DNA of 64,000 bases from Oleispirillum sp963678075 (GCA_963678075.2 CAXXPK010000007.1:372001-436000), one strand, 5' to 3'. Shown: positions 10,026 through 19,946, numbered from the stretch's first letter. Notes: generated by a model from the letters alone, not told the origin. Translations and numbers: made by a program.

Positions 10026-11690
10026 ATGCTGGTTTCCTTGTCGATCCGCGACGTGGTGTTGATCGAACGCCTGGACCTGCAGTTCGAGGCGGGATTGAGC
10101 GTGCTGACCGGCGAAACCGGGGCCGGCAAATCGATCCTGCTGGACGCGTTGGGCCTGGCCCTGGGCGCGCGCGGCGAAGCCGGAATGATCCGCGCCGGAG
10201 CGGATCGCCTGTCCGTCGCCGCCGCCTTCGCGCCGCCGCCCGACCACCCGGTACGGGCGATTCTGGACGAGCAGGGACTGGGCGCGCCCGTCGGAGAACC
10301 GCTGGTGCTGCGCCGGGTGATCGCCCGCGATGGACGCGGCAAGGCCTTCGTCAACGATCAACCGGTGGGGGTGGCGCTGCTGCGCGGCATCGGCGACACC
10401 CTGGTCGAGGTGCACGGCCAGTTCGAGGCCCAGGGGCTTCTGAATCCGTCCACCCATCGCGCCATCCTGGATGCCTTCGGCGTTGACCGGGGGCTGATCG
10501 TCGCCGCCACCGCCACCTATGCCGACTGGCTGGACGCGAAGCGCGCCTTCGCCGACGCCGAGACCAACTTGAGCCGGGCCCGCGCCGAGGAGGACTTTCT
10601 GCGCCACGCCTGCGGCGAACTGGACGGCCTGTCGCCGCAACCCGGCGAGGAAGACTCCCTGGCCGATCGCCGCCGCGTGCTGCAACACAGCGGCAAACTG
10701 ATCGAGGCGATCGAGGCCGCCGAGCGCGAACTCGCCCATGCCGAGCCGCCGCTTGCCGCCGCCGCGCGCGCCCTGGAACGCGCCGCCAACGTCGCCGGGG
10801 ACCGCTTCACCCCAGCGCTGGAGGCCTTGGAACGCGCCCGCATCGAACTGACCGAGGCGACCGAGCAACTGGCGCCTCTCGCCGCCGACATCGACCTTGA
10901 TCCGGCACAGGCCGACCGCCTGGAAGAACGCCTGTTCGCATTGCGCGCCGCCGCCCGCAAGCACGGCGTCAGCGTCGATGACCTGCCCGCAGTATTGGCC
11001 GACATGCAAGCCCGTTTGCAGGCGCTGGACCTGGGCGCCGACGGCTTGACCGCCCTGGCCCGATGGGAATCGCAGGCCCGCCAAACCGCCCTTGAGGCCG
11101 CGCACGCCCTGTCCCGCGCCCGCGTCGGCGCGGCAAGGGACCTGGACGCCCGCGTCGCCGCCGAACTGCCCCCCCTGAAACTGGACAAGGCGCGCTTCGT
11201 CGCCGAGGTCACCTCCGACGAAACCGCTGCCGGTCCGCACGGCATCGACGCCGTGCGTTTCCTGATCGCCGCCAACCCCGGCAGTCCGCCGGGACCGTTG
11301 GCCAAGATCGCCTCGGGCGGCGAACTGGCCCGCGTCATGCTGGCGCTGAAGGTGGTGTTGGCCCACGCCGATCCGGTGCCGACCCTGGTCTTCGACGAGG
11401 TGGACGCAGGCATCGGCGGCGCCACCGCGGCGGCGGTCGGCGAACGCCTGGCGCTCCTTTCGCACGACGCGCAGGTTTTGGTGGTCACCCACTCGCCGCA
11501 GGTGGCGGCACAGGGACAAACCCACCTGCGGGCACGGAAAGACGGTCGGGACCGCATCGCCACCACCGTCGAACGTCTGGACGACGCGGCCCGGTTGGAG
11601 GAAATCGCCCGCATGCTGGCGGGCGCCACCCTGACCGACGAGGCCCGCGCCGCCGCCGCAGCCCTGCTGGGCGGGAGCCGCGCGCCGTGA
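10026..11690 (+). CDS. recN: DNA repair protein RecN
   Basis: SMC-like ATPase acting in double-strand break repair. The 554 residues are normal length. The Walker A GETGAGKS lies at 29-36, a long coiled-coil middle follows, and the ABC signature IASGGELARVMLALK and Walker B LVFDEVDAGIGG are near the C-terminus. The stop overlaps the GTG start of ligA. I saw no SOS box in the short upstream gap. Confidence 0.96.
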   Translation: MLVSLSIRDVVLIERLDLQFEAGLSVLTGETGAGKSILLDALGLALGARGEAGMIRAGADRLSVAAAFAPPPDHPVRAILDEQGLGAPVGEPLVLRRVIARDGRGKAFVNDQPVGVALLRGIGDTLVEVHGQFEAQGLLNPSTHRAILDAFGVDRGLIVAATATYADWLDAKRAFADAETNLSRARAEEDFLRHACGELDGLSPQPGEEDSLADRRRVLQHSGKLIEAIEAAERELAHAEPPLAAAARALERAANVAGDRFTPALEALERARIELTEATEQLAPLAADIDLDPAQADRLEERLFALRAAARKHGVSVDDLPAVLADMQARLQALDLGADGLTALARWESQARQTALEAAHALSRARVGAARDLDARVAAELPPLKLDKARFVAEVTSDETAAGPHGIDAVRFLIAANPGSPPGPLAKIASGGELARVMLALKVVLAHADPVPTLVFDEVDAGIGGATAAAVGERLALLSHDAQVLVVTHSPQVAAQGQTHLRARKDGRDRIATTVERLDDAARLEEIARMLAGATLTDEARAAAAALLGGSRAP

Positions 11691-13783
11691 CCGCCCCCGA
11701 GAGTCCGGTCGCCGATCTGCTGCCGCTGGAAGCGGCGGCGGAACTGGAGCGTCTGGCGCGCCTGATCGCCGCCGCCGATGTCGCCTATTACCAGAACGAC
11801 GCCCCCACCATCGACGATGCCGTCTACGACGCCTTGCGTCGCCGCCATGCGGCGATCGAGGCGGCTTTTCCGCACCTGATCCGCACCGACAGCCCCAACC
11901 TCCGGGTCGGCGCCACGCCCGCCCAGGGCTTCGCCAAGGTTCGCCACGCGGTGCCGATGCTGTCGCTGGACAACGCGTTTTCCGATGACAACATGACGGA
12001 ATTCCTGGGATCGGTGCGGCGCTTCCTGAAATTGTCCGACGACGCGTCGCCGACCCTGATCGCGGAACCGAAGATCGACGGCCTGTCGTTTTCCGCCCGC
12101 TATGAAAACCGCCGACTGGTGCGCGGCGTGACACGCGGCGACGGCGCGGAAGGCGAGGACGTCACCGCCAACCTGATGACCGTCGCCGACCTGCCGCATG
12201 CCCTGCCCGCCGACGCCCCCGATATCCTGGAGGCACGGGGCGAGGTCTTCATCACCAAGGCCGGTTTCGCCGACCTCAACCGCGCCCAGGCGGAGGCCGG
12301 GGAAAAGACCTTCGCCAATCCGCGCAACGCCGCCGCCGGATCGCTGCGCCAGAAGGACCCCGCCATCACCGCCGCCCGCCCGCTGTCGGCCTTCGCCTAT
12401 GCCTGGGGCGAGACCTCGCGGATCGCCTGGGGCAGCCACTGGGACTTCCTGCAATGCCTGACCGCCTGGGGCCTCCCGGTCAACCCGCGCAACCGCCGCT
12501 GCACCGGCGCGGAGGAAACGGCGGCCGCTTTCGCCGACCTCGACCGCGAGCGCGCCGCCCTGCCTTACGACATTGACGGCGTAGTCTATAAGGTGGATCG
12601 CCTGGACTGGCAGCAACGCCTGGGTTTCATCTCGCGCGCACCGCGCTGGGCGATCGCCCGCAAGTTCGCCGCCGAACGGGCGCGGACGATGGTCGAGGCG
12701 ATCGACATCCAGGTCGGTCGCACTGGCGCCCTGACCCCAGTGGCGCGTCTGCGCCCGGTGACGGTGGGCGGCGTCGTGGTCGGCAACGCCTCCCTACACA
12801 ACGCCGACGAAATCCGCCGCAAGGACGTGCGCGTCGGCGACACCGTGATCGTGCAACGGGCGAGCGACGTCATCCCGCAGGTGGTGGCGGTGGTGACGGA
12901 GGCACGGCCCGAGGACACCGAACCCTATGCCTTCCCACGCACCTGTCCAGTCTGCGGCAGCCACGCGGAAAACGACGACAACGGCGTGATCATCCGCTGC
13001 ACCGGCGGCCTCACCTGTCCGGCGCAGGCGGTGGAGCGGTTGAAGCACTTCGTGTCCCGCGACGCACTGAACGTCGAGGGCCTGGGCGACAAGGCGGTCG
13101 AGGAATTCTTCGCCCTCGGCTGGGTGAAACGCCCCTCCGACATTTTCACACTGAAGCGCCGCATCGACGCCGGGGAAATTTCCTTCGCCGGCCGCAAGGG
13201 CTGGGGCGCCGCATCGGTCGCCAAGCTGTTCGCGGCGATCGATGCCCGGCGTGGCGTGCCGCTGGCGCGCCTGATCTTCGCGCTCGGCATCCGCCACATC
13301 GGCAAGACCACCGCCAAGGCCCTGGCGCAGCTGTACCGCACCCTGCCCGCCTGGGTGGATGCGGTGGCCCTTCTGGCGGCGGGCGACGATACGGCGCGCG
13401 CCGAACTGGTCAACCGCGACGGCCTGGGCGACGCCGCCGCCGATGCCCTGACGGAATTCTTCGCCGAGGCCCACAACACCGACGAACTGAAACGTCTGAC
13501 CGCCGAGATCGCGGTCGAACCCCATGCGGAAACCACCGCCCGCGCCACCGCGCTGACCGGCAAGACGGTGGTCTTCACCGGCAGCCTGGAACGCCTGTCG
13601 CGCAACGAGGCGAAGGCCCGCGCCGAGGCGATGGGGGCAAAGGTCGCGTCCTCCGTCTCCGCCAGGACCGACCTTGTGCTGGTCGGCGCCGATGCCGGAT
13701 CGAAGGCGAAGAAGGCCGCCGAACTGGGCGTCGCGACGATCACCGAGGACGCCTTCCTGGCGCTCTGCGACAGCCCCGCCTGA
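11687..13783 (+). CDS. ligA: NAD-dependent DNA ligase LigA
   Basis: Seals nicks in replication and repair using NAD+. It has 698 residues. The adenylation motif KIDG has the nucleophilic Lys at about 129, followed by ARYENRRLVRGVTRGDG; a zinc-finger (CPVCGS... with two later Cys), helix-hairpin-helix segments and a C-terminal BRCT domain (VVFTGSLERLSRNEAKARAE) complete the architecture. The GTG start overlaps the recN stop. Confidence 0.97.
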   Translation: MTAPESPVADLLPLEAAAELERLARLIAAADVAYYQNDAPTIDDAVYDALRRRHAAIEAAFPHLIRTDSPNLRVGATPAQGFAKVRHAVPMLSLDNAFSDDNMTEFLGSVRRFLKLSDDASPTLIAEPKIDGLSFSARYENRRLVRGVTRGDGAEGEDVTANLMTVADLPHALPADAPDILEARGEVFITKAGFADLNRAQAEAGEKTFANPRNAAAGSLRQKDPAITAARPLSAFAYAWGETSRIAWGSHWDFLQCLTAWGLPVNPRNRRCTGAEETAAAFADLDRERAALPYDIDGVVYKVDRLDWQQRLGFISRAPRWAIARKFAAERARTMVEAIDIQVGRTGALTPVARLRPVTVGGVVVGNASLHNADEIRRKDVRVGDTVIVQRASDVIPQVVAVVTEARPEDTEPYAFPRTCPVCGSHAENDDNGVIIRCTGGLTCPAQAVERLKHFVSRDALNVEGLGDKAVEEFFALGWVKRPSDIFTLKRRIDAGEISFAGRKGWGAASVAKLFAAIDARRGVPLARLIFALGIRHIGKTTAKALAQLYRTLPAWVDAVALLAAGDDTARAELVNRDGLGDAAADALTEFFAEAHNTDELKRLTAEIAVEPHAETTARATALTGKTVVFTGSLERLSRNEAKARAEAMGAKVASSVSARTDLVLVGADAGSKAKKAAELGVATITEDAFLALCDSPA

Positions 13784-14069
13784 CCCCTTCCCCATCGCCA
13801 TTTCCCCGCGCCAACCCGTATGGATCGGATGCGCGCGAAATCATTCCAGATTCAGGGGCAAATATCTCTGACTTTCATGAAGTCTAAAACACGGATAAAG
13901 TTAACGCATGCTGACGTATTTGCAGTAATTGCAATAATTCGTTATTGAAAGATAACGTAATAAAACGTGAAATCTTACGCCTTCCATAATTTCCCTGATT
14001 CTGCAACCCTTCGCACCTCAATAACAGGCGACAAGACCTAGAAACGTCATTCTAAACGAGGGGGACGAA
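13784..14069 (+). promoter_or_regulatory. AT-rich leader upstream of the CoA-transferase gene
   Basis: No gene. Much more AT-rich than its surroundings. It has a small hairpin at 13932-13947 (CAATAA-TTCG-TTATTG) and other A/T runs, ending in a strong ribosome site GAGGGGGACGAA before the ATG at 14070. The composition suggests the promoter lies here; exact -35/-10 elements cannot be assigned. Confidence 0.45.
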
Positions 14070-15635
14070 ATGAAGAACAAGGTGATCACCGCGACGGAAG
14101 CCGCCGCCCTGATCCAGAACGGGCAAACCGTCGCCACCGGCGGGTTCGTGGGGATCGGCTTCGCCGAGAACCTGGCCGTGGCTTTGGAACAGCGTTTTCT
14201 CGACAGCGGCAATCCGCGCGACCTGACCCTGGTCTTCGCTGCCGGGCAAGGCGACGGCGCCGACCGCGGCCTCAACCACCTGGCGCACGAAGGTCTGATC
14301 GACCGCGTCATCGGCGGTCACTGGGGGCTGGAACCGAAGTTGCAGCGCCTCGCCGTCGAAAACAAGATCGAGGCCTATAACCTGCCGCAGGGCGTGATCT
14401 CGCACATGTTCCGCGACATCGCGGCGAAGAAGCCGGGAACCCTGACCCATGTCGGCCTGGGCACCTTCGTCGATCCGCGCAATTCGGGCGGACGCATCAA
14501 CGCGCGCACCACCCGGGACATCGTCCGCGTGATGGAAATCGACGGCCAGGACTACCTGTTCTACAAGGCCTTCTCGATCCACGTCGCGATCCTGCGCGGC
14601 ACCACGGCGGACCTGGACGGCAACGTCACCTTCGAAAAGGAAGCCCTGACCACCGAGACCCAGGCGATCGCCATGGCGGCCCACAACAGCGGCGGCATTG
14701 TCATCGTTCAGGTCGAACGGCTGGCCGAACGCGGCACCCTGAACCCGAAGCTGGTCAAGTTACCCAGCATCCTGGTCGATTTCGTGGTGGTGGCGGAAAA
14801 GCCGGAATACCAGCAGCAAAGCTTCATCGAACCCTACAACCCCGCCTTCTCGGGCGAGGTGCGGGTACCAATGACCGCGATCACGGCGATGGGCCTGTCC
14901 GAGCGCAAGGTGATCGCGCGCCGCGCGGCGTTGGAACTGGTTCCCGGCGCGGTGGTCAACCTGGGCATCGGCATGCCCGAGGGCGTCGCGGCGGTGGCGG
15001 CGGAGGAAGGCTGCGGCGATCTGATGACTCTGACCGCCGAACCCGGCGTAATCGGCGGCATCCCGGCGGGCAGCCTGAATTTCGGCGCGGCGACCAACGC
15101 GCACGCGATCATCGACCAACCCAGCCAGTTCGACTTCTGCGATGGCGGCGGGTTGGACATCGCCTTCCTGGGACTGGCCCAGGCGGATGCGAAAGGCAAC
15201 GTCAACGTCAGTCGCTTCGGGCCGCGTCTGGCCGGGGCCGGCGGCTTCATCAACATCTCGCAGAACGCCAAGAAGGTGGTGTTCCTGGGGACCCTGGCGG
15301 CGGGCAAGCCGGTCTATACCATCGGCGACGGCACGATTTCCATCGCCGACGACGACGGCGCGCCGAAATTCCTGGAAGCGGTGGAGCAAAGAACTTTCAG
15401 CGGCATCCTTGCCGCAGTGCAGGGACGACCGGTGCTCTACATCACCGAACGTTGCGTCTTCGAGCTGACCAAGGACGGTCTGGTGCTAACCGAAGTCGCG
15501 CCGGGCCTGGATCTTGAATGCGACATCCTGGCGAAGATGGCCTTCCGTCCGCTGATGCCCCAGCCGCCGAGGCCGATGGACGCCCGCATCTTCACCAACC
15601 ACAAGATGGGGCTGCGCCACGACATCGTGCGCTGA
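14070..15635 (+). CDS. Family-I acyl-CoA:carboxylate CoA-transferase
   Basis: Single-chain CoA-transferase of the propionate CoA-transferase/YdiF type, with alpha- and beta-like halves fused (521 residues). The N-terminal half carries GGFVGIGFAENL; the second half carries NLGIGMPEGVAAVA and TAEPGVIGGIPAGSLNFG, where the Glu is the expected catalytic residue forming the CoA thioester. Likely moves CoA between short-chain acyl-CoA and acetate. It stands alone behind its own promoter; the substrate cannot be told from sequence. Confidence 0.9.
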   Translation: MKNKVITATEAAALIQNGQTVATGGFVGIGFAENLAVALEQRFLDSGNPRDLTLVFAAGQGDGADRGLNHLAHEGLIDRVIGGHWGLEPKLQRLAVENKIEAYNLPQGVISHMFRDIAAKKPGTLTHVGLGTFVDPRNSGGRINARTTRDIVRVMEIDGQDYLFYKAFSIHVAILRGTTADLDGNVTFEKEALTTETQAIAMAAHNSGGIVIVQVERLAERGTLNPKLVKLPSILVDFVVVAEKPEYQQQSFIEPYNPAFSGEVRVPMTAITAMGLSERKVIARRAALELVPGAVVNLGIGMPEGVAAVAAEEGCGDLMTLTAEPGVIGGIPAGSLNFGAATNAHAIIDQPSQFDFCDGGGLDIAFLGLAQADAKGNVNVSRFGPRLAGAGGFINISQNAKKVVFLGTLAAGKPVYTIGDGTISIADDDGAPKFLEAVEQRTFSGILAAVQGRPVLYITERCVFELTKDGLVLTEVAPGLDLECDILAKMAFRPLMPQPPRPMDARIFTNHKMGLRHDIVR

Positions 15636-15737
15636 CCTCCCGAAACACGGCGTCGTCGGCGCGGAGGAACCCTCCCCCGCGACGACGACGAACCCCCGGC
15701 GGCACGGCATGCCCCCCTTTGCCATGCCGCCACTCCC

Positions 15738-16658
15738 TTATGACTTCGGCGACATCGCCGCCGCGATCCCTTCGCGCAACCAGTCAAGGACAGGGTCGCC
15801 GCTGGATCGCATATGCCAAACCTGTGACACGGCAAAGCCCGGCACCCTGACCGGCGGCACGGCGGAAACCAAATCCAGCCGCTCGACCAACGGCGCCAAC
15901 AGACGCCTCGGCTCGGTCACGATCAGATCCGTCCCGGCCAGAACGTGCGCGGCCATCAGAAAGTGCCCCAGGGTCAGCACGATACGTCGGCGAACCCCTT
16001 GTTCTTCCAGCACCGCATCGATGAACCCACCGGACTCCCCGCGCAGGGAAACGTTGGCATGGTCAGCTGCGGCATAGGCCTCCACCGTCAGCCGCCCCTG
16101 ATCGAAGGCCGGATGACCGCGCCGCGCCACGACCAAGAATTCCTCATGGAACAGCTCCTCGGCACGCACCCGTTGCGGCGGATCGGGAAACACCCCCCAC
16201 AGGATTTCCGCCTCCCCCGCTTCCAGCATCGCCAACCCACGGGTCGCGCTAGTATTGCGCACGATCAGCCGCAGACCGGGCGCGGCGGTGGCCAATCCCG
16301 GCAACACCCACGGCAACACCACGAAAGCGGCATAGTCCGAGGCCCCGATCACCACGGTGCGCGTGGTGGTCAGGGGATCGAAATCCGAACAACGGTCGAA
16401 CAATCCATCCAATTCCGCCATTGCCGCCGCGACGCGCGGCAACAGACGAATTCCCAAGGGCGTGGGCTCCATCCCCGCGCCACCCCGCACCAGCAACGGA
16501 TCGCCAAAATGCCCACGCAGCCGCCCCAAGGCGTGGCTAACGGCGGGTTGCGTGCGATTCAGGCGTTCCGCCGCCCGCGACACGCTCCGTTCGCTCAAGA
16601 CCGCATGCAGCACCTTGAGGAGGTTGAGGTCCAGGCCTGATATATGCACGTAATTCAT
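15738..16658 (-). CDS. LysR-family transcriptional regulator
   Basis: 306 residues with an N-terminal winged helix-turn-helix (DLNLLKVLHAVLSERSVSRA, then RTQPAVSHALGRLRGHFGDP) and a periplasmic-binding-like effector domain. It is divergent from the carboxymuconolactone-decarboxylase-like gene at 16751, the usual LysR arrangement, so that gene is the probable target. A perfect inverted repeat (16652-16680) covers its own start codon, pointing to autoregulation. Effector unknown. Confidence 0.9.
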   Translation of the reverse strand: MNYVHISGLDLNLLKVLHAVLSERSVSRAAERLNRTQPAVSHALGRLRGHFGDPLLVRGGAGMEPTPLGIRLLPRVAAAMAELDGLFDRCSDFDPLTTTRTVVIGASDYAAFVVLPWVLPGLATAAPGLRLIVRNTSATRGLAMLEAGEAEILWGVFPDPPQRVRAEELFHEEFLVVARRGHPAFDQGRLTVEAYAAADHANVSLRGESGGFIDAVLEEQGVRRRIVLTLGHFLMAAHVLAGTDLIVTEPRRLLAPLVERLDLVSAVPPVRVPGFAVSQVWHMRSSGDPVLDWLREGIAAAMSPKS

Positions 16659-16680
16659 GGTCGAATATTTATCATGAATT
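16652..16680. promoter_or_regulatory. Candidate LysR operator
   Basis: Perfect inverted repeat AATTCATG / CATGAATT with a 13-base AT-rich spacer, between the divergent LysR gene and the gene at 16751. The left arm includes the regulator's start codon. Spacing and position fit a LysR-type site; this is inferred from pattern only. Confidence 0.5.
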
Positions 16681-16750
16681 TCATTTATTCAGCAATCGCG
16701 CGCATCGTCGCCTCCGGCTTTCGAACAAACGAGAACAAGGATCAACGACG

Positions 16751-17122
16751 ATGACGACACTCTCCGCGCACGACCAGGACCTTGCCATGCTGGAAATCAT
16801 CGGCGGCCCTGGCGGCCACGAGATCCTTCAGCGGATTCGGGCGATCTTTCCAGATTTCGCGGACCTGCTGTTGGAGTTCGGCTTCGGTCGGATCTTCGGA
16901 CGGCCACAACTGAACCTGAAATCCCGCGAAATCGCCACGATTGCGGCGCTGACCGCGCTCGGCACCCTGCCGCAGCTTAAAGTCCACGTCCGCGCCGCGC
17001 TGCATGTCGGCCTGACGCGAGAGGAAATCTTGGAAATCATCTTGCAGATGATGGTCTATTGCGGCGCACCCAAGGCCCTGAACGCCCTGTTCGTCGCCGA
17101 GATCTTCGACGAAAAGAACTAA
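16751..17122 (+). CDS. Carboxymuconolactone decarboxylase-like protein
   Basis: Small all-helical protein of 123 residues in the CMD/AhpD superfamily (LNLKSREIATIAALTALGTLPQL, HVRAALHVGLTREEILEIILQM, CGAPKALNALFVAEIF). I see no CxxC pair of the AhpD peroxidase type, so a decarboxylase-like or unknown role is more likely. Divergent from the LysR gene, probably under its control. Convergent with, and four bases from, the aminopeptidase P gene. Confidence 0.82.
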   Translation: MTTLSAHDQDLAMLEIIGGPGGHEILQRIRAIFPDFADLLLEFGFGRIFGRPQLNLKSREIATIAALTALGTLPQLKVHVRAALHVGLTREEILEIILQMMVYCGAPKALNALFVAEIFDEKN

Positions 17123-17126
17123 CCCC

Positions 17127-18917
17127 TTACAACGGAGCGGTGGCGGCGGCCAGCCAAGACGCGGTCGCTTCATCCAGCAGCGGCGCGATCACCTCCGCCA
17201 CCCGCTCGTGATAGGCATTCAGCCAATCGCGCTGTTCCGGGGTCAGCATCTCGACCTCGATCAAACGACGATCGACCGGCACCAGGGTAAGAACCTCGAA
17301 GCCCAGCATCGGTCGCTCGCCGCCCTCCACGACATGCACCGCCTGAAGATTCTCGATGCGGATGCCGTACTCCCCGGTTTTGTAGTAGCCGGGCTCATTG
17401 GACAGCACCATGCCGGGTTTCAGCGGCACCGCGCTCGGCACCTTGCTGATCCGTTGCGGCCCCTCGTGCACGCTTAAATACGAGCCGACGCCGTGACCGG
17501 TACCGTGGTCGTAGTCCAGGCCCTCGGCCCACAGAGGCCGCCGCGCCAGGGCATCCAATTGGCTGCCGGTGGTCCCCGCCGGAAACACCGCCATGGCCAG
17601 ATCGATATGCCCCTGCAAGACACGGGTGAAGTGTTGCCGCGCGTGAACCTTGACCTCGCCCAAGGGCAAGGTTCGGGTGATATCGGTGGTGCCGTCGCGA
17701 TAGTGACCGCCGGAATCCAACAGAAACAGTTGCCCGGGCGACAGGATACGCGCCGTCGCCGCCCGCACGTGATAATGCACGATGGCGCCATTCGGACCAG
17801 CCCCGGCGATCGTCGGAAAACTAGGACAAACGAAGAGATCCTGTTCCTTGCGGAAATCCAGAAGACGGTTGGCCACGGTCTTTTCATCCAGGCCCAGGGC
17901 ATGTTCATCGAACCACGCCAGAAAGCGCGTCATCGCCACCGCGTCACGGCGATGGGCGCGACGAAAGCCGTTCATTTCAACCGCGTTCTTGTAGGCCTTG
18001 GGCAGCAGACAGGGGTCCAGACCGCGACTGACCCGCGCCCCCGCCGTATTCAAAAGATCGGTCACCGCCGCCGGAATGCTGGCCGGATCGACCCGAACGG
18101 TCAACCGCCGCGCCGCCAGATCGCACAGCGCGGCTCGGAACTCGGCACGCGGCCGCACGCGGACGCCATCGCCCAAATGGGCGCGCACGTCATCGCCCAC
18201 CTTGTCCGCATCGACGAACCAATCGACGCCGGCATCGCGGGCCACAACGGCGAACGACAGCACCACCGGCGTACACGGCAGATCGCGACCGCGCACGTTC
18301 AACAACCAGGCGATGGAATCCGGCAAGGTCAACACCGCCGCGTCCTCGCCGTCGCGCTCTAACTGAGCGGCGACCTCGCGCCGTTTGTCCAGACTGACAC
18401 GACCGCTTAAGTCCGCGGGATACGGCTTGGCGGCGGCGGCGGGAGGCAACGGACGGTCCACCCACGCCGCGTCCAGCGGATTGTCGTCGCAGGAAACCAG
18501 AACCGCCCCGGCGGCGCGCGCCGCGTTCTCCAGCCGCTTCACGTCGTCGGGAATGTGCAGCCAGGGATCATAGCCGATCCGCTGCCCCGACTTCGCATTG
18601 CATTGCAGCCAGTCGTGCGGCGGATCCTCGGTAATGTGGCGGGTCTCGAAACGCGCGGTATCCACCTCGTCCCGCACCTGCAAGGTATAGCGCCCGTCCG
18701 AGAACACCGCCGCGACCTCGGGCAGAACGATCGCCACCCCGGCCGAGCCGGTGAACCCGGTCAGAAATACCAGCCGCTTCGCCGACGACGGCACGTATTC
18801 GCCCTGGTGTTCGTCGGCGCGCGGCACGACAAATCCATCCAGCCCGCGCCGACGCAGTTCGGCACGCAAAAGATCGAGGGGGGAAAAGGTCAGGGAGGGA
18901 GAGACAACATCCATCAT
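17127..18917 (-). CDS. Aminopeptidase P family protein (Xaa-Pro aminopeptidase)
   Basis: Metallopeptidase of the M24B family releasing N-terminal residues next to proline. The start is ATG at 18917 (or the adjacent ATG at 18914), giving about 596 residues, normal for the long form. It has two creatinase-type N-terminal domains, then the pita-bread catalytic domain. Metal ligands are in LLDSGGHYRDGTTDITRT (two Asp, near 400), TGHGVGSYLSVHEGP (His, near 475), SNEPGYY and GIRIENLQ (two Glu, near 505-520). No lesion seen. Confidence 0.92.
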   Translation of the reverse strand: MMDVVSPSLTFSPLDLLRAELRRRGLDGFVVPRADEHQGEYVPSSAKRLVFLTGFTGSAGVAIVLPEVAAVFSDGRYTLQVRDEVDTARFETRHITEDPPHDWLQCNAKSGQRIGYDPWLHIPDDVKRLENAARAAGAVLVSCDDNPLDAAWVDRPLPPAAAAKPYPADLSGRVSLDKRREVAAQLERDGEDAAVLTLPDSIAWLLNVRGRDLPCTPVVLSFAVVARDAGVDWFVDADKVGDDVRAHLGDGVRVRPRAEFRAALCDLAARRLTVRVDPASIPAAVTDLLNTAGARVSRGLDPCLLPKAYKNAVEMNGFRRAHRRDAVAMTRFLAWFDEHALGLDEKTVANRLLDFRKEQDLFVCPSFPTIAGAGPNGAIVHYHVRAATARILSPGQLFLLDSGGHYRDGTTDITRTLPLGEVKVHARQHFTRVLQGHIDLAMAVFPAGTTGSQLDALARRPLWAEGLDYDHGTGHGVGSYLSVHEGPQRISKVPSAVPLKPGMVLSNEPGYYKTGEYGIRIENLQAVHVVEGGERPMLGFEVLTLVPVDRRLIEVEMLTPEQRDWLNAYHERVAEVIAPLLDEATASWLAAATAPL

Positions 18918-18954
18918 ACCCAACCACATAATACGGCGAACGCCGGAAGGACAG

Positions 18955-19015
18955 GGGAAAAACCAGGCCGGGCGCCGCCCGGACCCGCAAAGGGGCTCAG
19001 CCCCCTTGACCCCAT
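18955..19015. repeat. GC-rich palindromic intergenic element (REP-like)
   Basis: Two nested GC-rich inverted repeats (CCGGGCGCCGCCCGG; AGGGGCTCAGCCCCCT). Its reverse complement contains GCGGGTCCGGGCGGCGCCC, matching an element at 41966-42025 at all but one base in that core. Two copies in this window suggest a dispersed repeat. Confidence 0.5.
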
Positions 19016-19102
19016 TCCTTTTTCCGCCCCCCCAATCGTCCGTCACGTCGCCGCGTAAAGGTCGATTGCCGTCAGCGCGGCGAAATGAGAACCGGCAACC
19101 AG

Positions 19103-19946
19103 GCTCAGGACCCATTAAATTATTGTCAGGCAGATCGGCGGCTGATTCACTCATGGGAGGGAGGACCCCATCCATGAGTGATCTGTTTTGGTTGTCAGAG
19201 AGGCAGTTGGCGAAGATCGAGCCGCATTTCCCGCTATCGCATGGCGTGCCGCGGGTTGATGATCGGCGAGTGATCAGCGGCATCGTTCATGTGATCCGCA
19301 ACGGCTTACGGTGGCGAGATGCACCACCCGTCTATGGCCCCCACAAAACCCTCTATAATCGTTTCGTTCGCTGGAGCCGACTTGGGGTGTTCAGCCGGAT
19401 CTTCGCGGCCTTGACGGGAGAGGCTGGCCCTCCAGACCGGTTGATGATCGATGCAACCCACCTGAAAGCTCATCGGACCGCCGCGAGCCTCCATAAAAAG
19501 GGGCTCTTCCCCGATGTATCGGACGCACAAAAGGCGGGCTGAACTCCAAGCTTCATGCGGTTTGCGACGGACAAGGAAGGCCCCTCATCCTGCTGCTCAG
19601 CGAGGGGCAAATGAGCGATTACAAAGGCGCGATGCTGTTGCTCGACCTATTTCCCAAGGCCAACGTCCTGATCGCCGACAAGGGCTATGACGGTGATCCC
19701 CTTCGAGAGGCTTTGACACAGCGAGGGATCGCTACATGCATCCCGCCAATGCGTCATCGCAAAACCCAGTACGCTTACGACAAAACCCTCTATCGCCAGC
19801 GTCATAGGATCGAGAACCTCTTCGCTCGCCTCAAGGATTGGCGGCATATCCACACCCGATATGACCGATGTGCGGATATCTTCTTTGCCGCCGTCATCAT
19901 CGCGGTACTCCTCCTCTTCTGGATCGAACCTTAATGAGTCCTGGGC
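19103..19946 (+). mobile_element. IS5-family (IS427-type) insertion sequence, copy 1
   Basis: 844-bp element with terminal inverted repeats beginning GCTCAGGAC(C/T)CATTAA. The right end is followed by CTAG, the left preceded by CCAG. It carries a two-frame transposase. A second 844-bp copy lies inverted at 24181-25024, with a few amino-acid differences. CTAG target use fits the YTAR preference of IS5-family elements. The right flank is the 5' half of a DUF554 gene, showing that copies 1 and 2 recombined. Confidence 0.9.
19174..19934 (+). CDS. IS5-family transposase (two frames, probable -1 frameshift)
   Basis: DDE transposase encoded in two overlapping frames. The first runs from ATG 19174 to a stop at 19542 and carries MIDATHLKAH with the first catalytic Asp near residue 90. 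The second, in the -1 frame, continues with KGGLNSKLHAVCDGQGRPL, then IADKGYDGD (second Asp) and RIENLFARLKDWR (Glu). A run of four A at 19529-19532, just before the first stop, is the likely slip site. Both copies share this layout, so it looks like programmed frameshifting rather than decay. Confidence 0.85.

Noticed and set aside
9561..12616. Very long open frames on the minus strand opposite bamD, recN and ligA
   Set aside because: They are antisense shadows produced by high third-position GC; translations are low-complexity Arg/Gly/Ala-rich and match no family.
19529..19542. IS transposase frame break as a decay mutation
   Set aside because: Both copies carry the same two-frame layout with an A-run slip site, as expected for programmed frameshifting in IS5-family elements.
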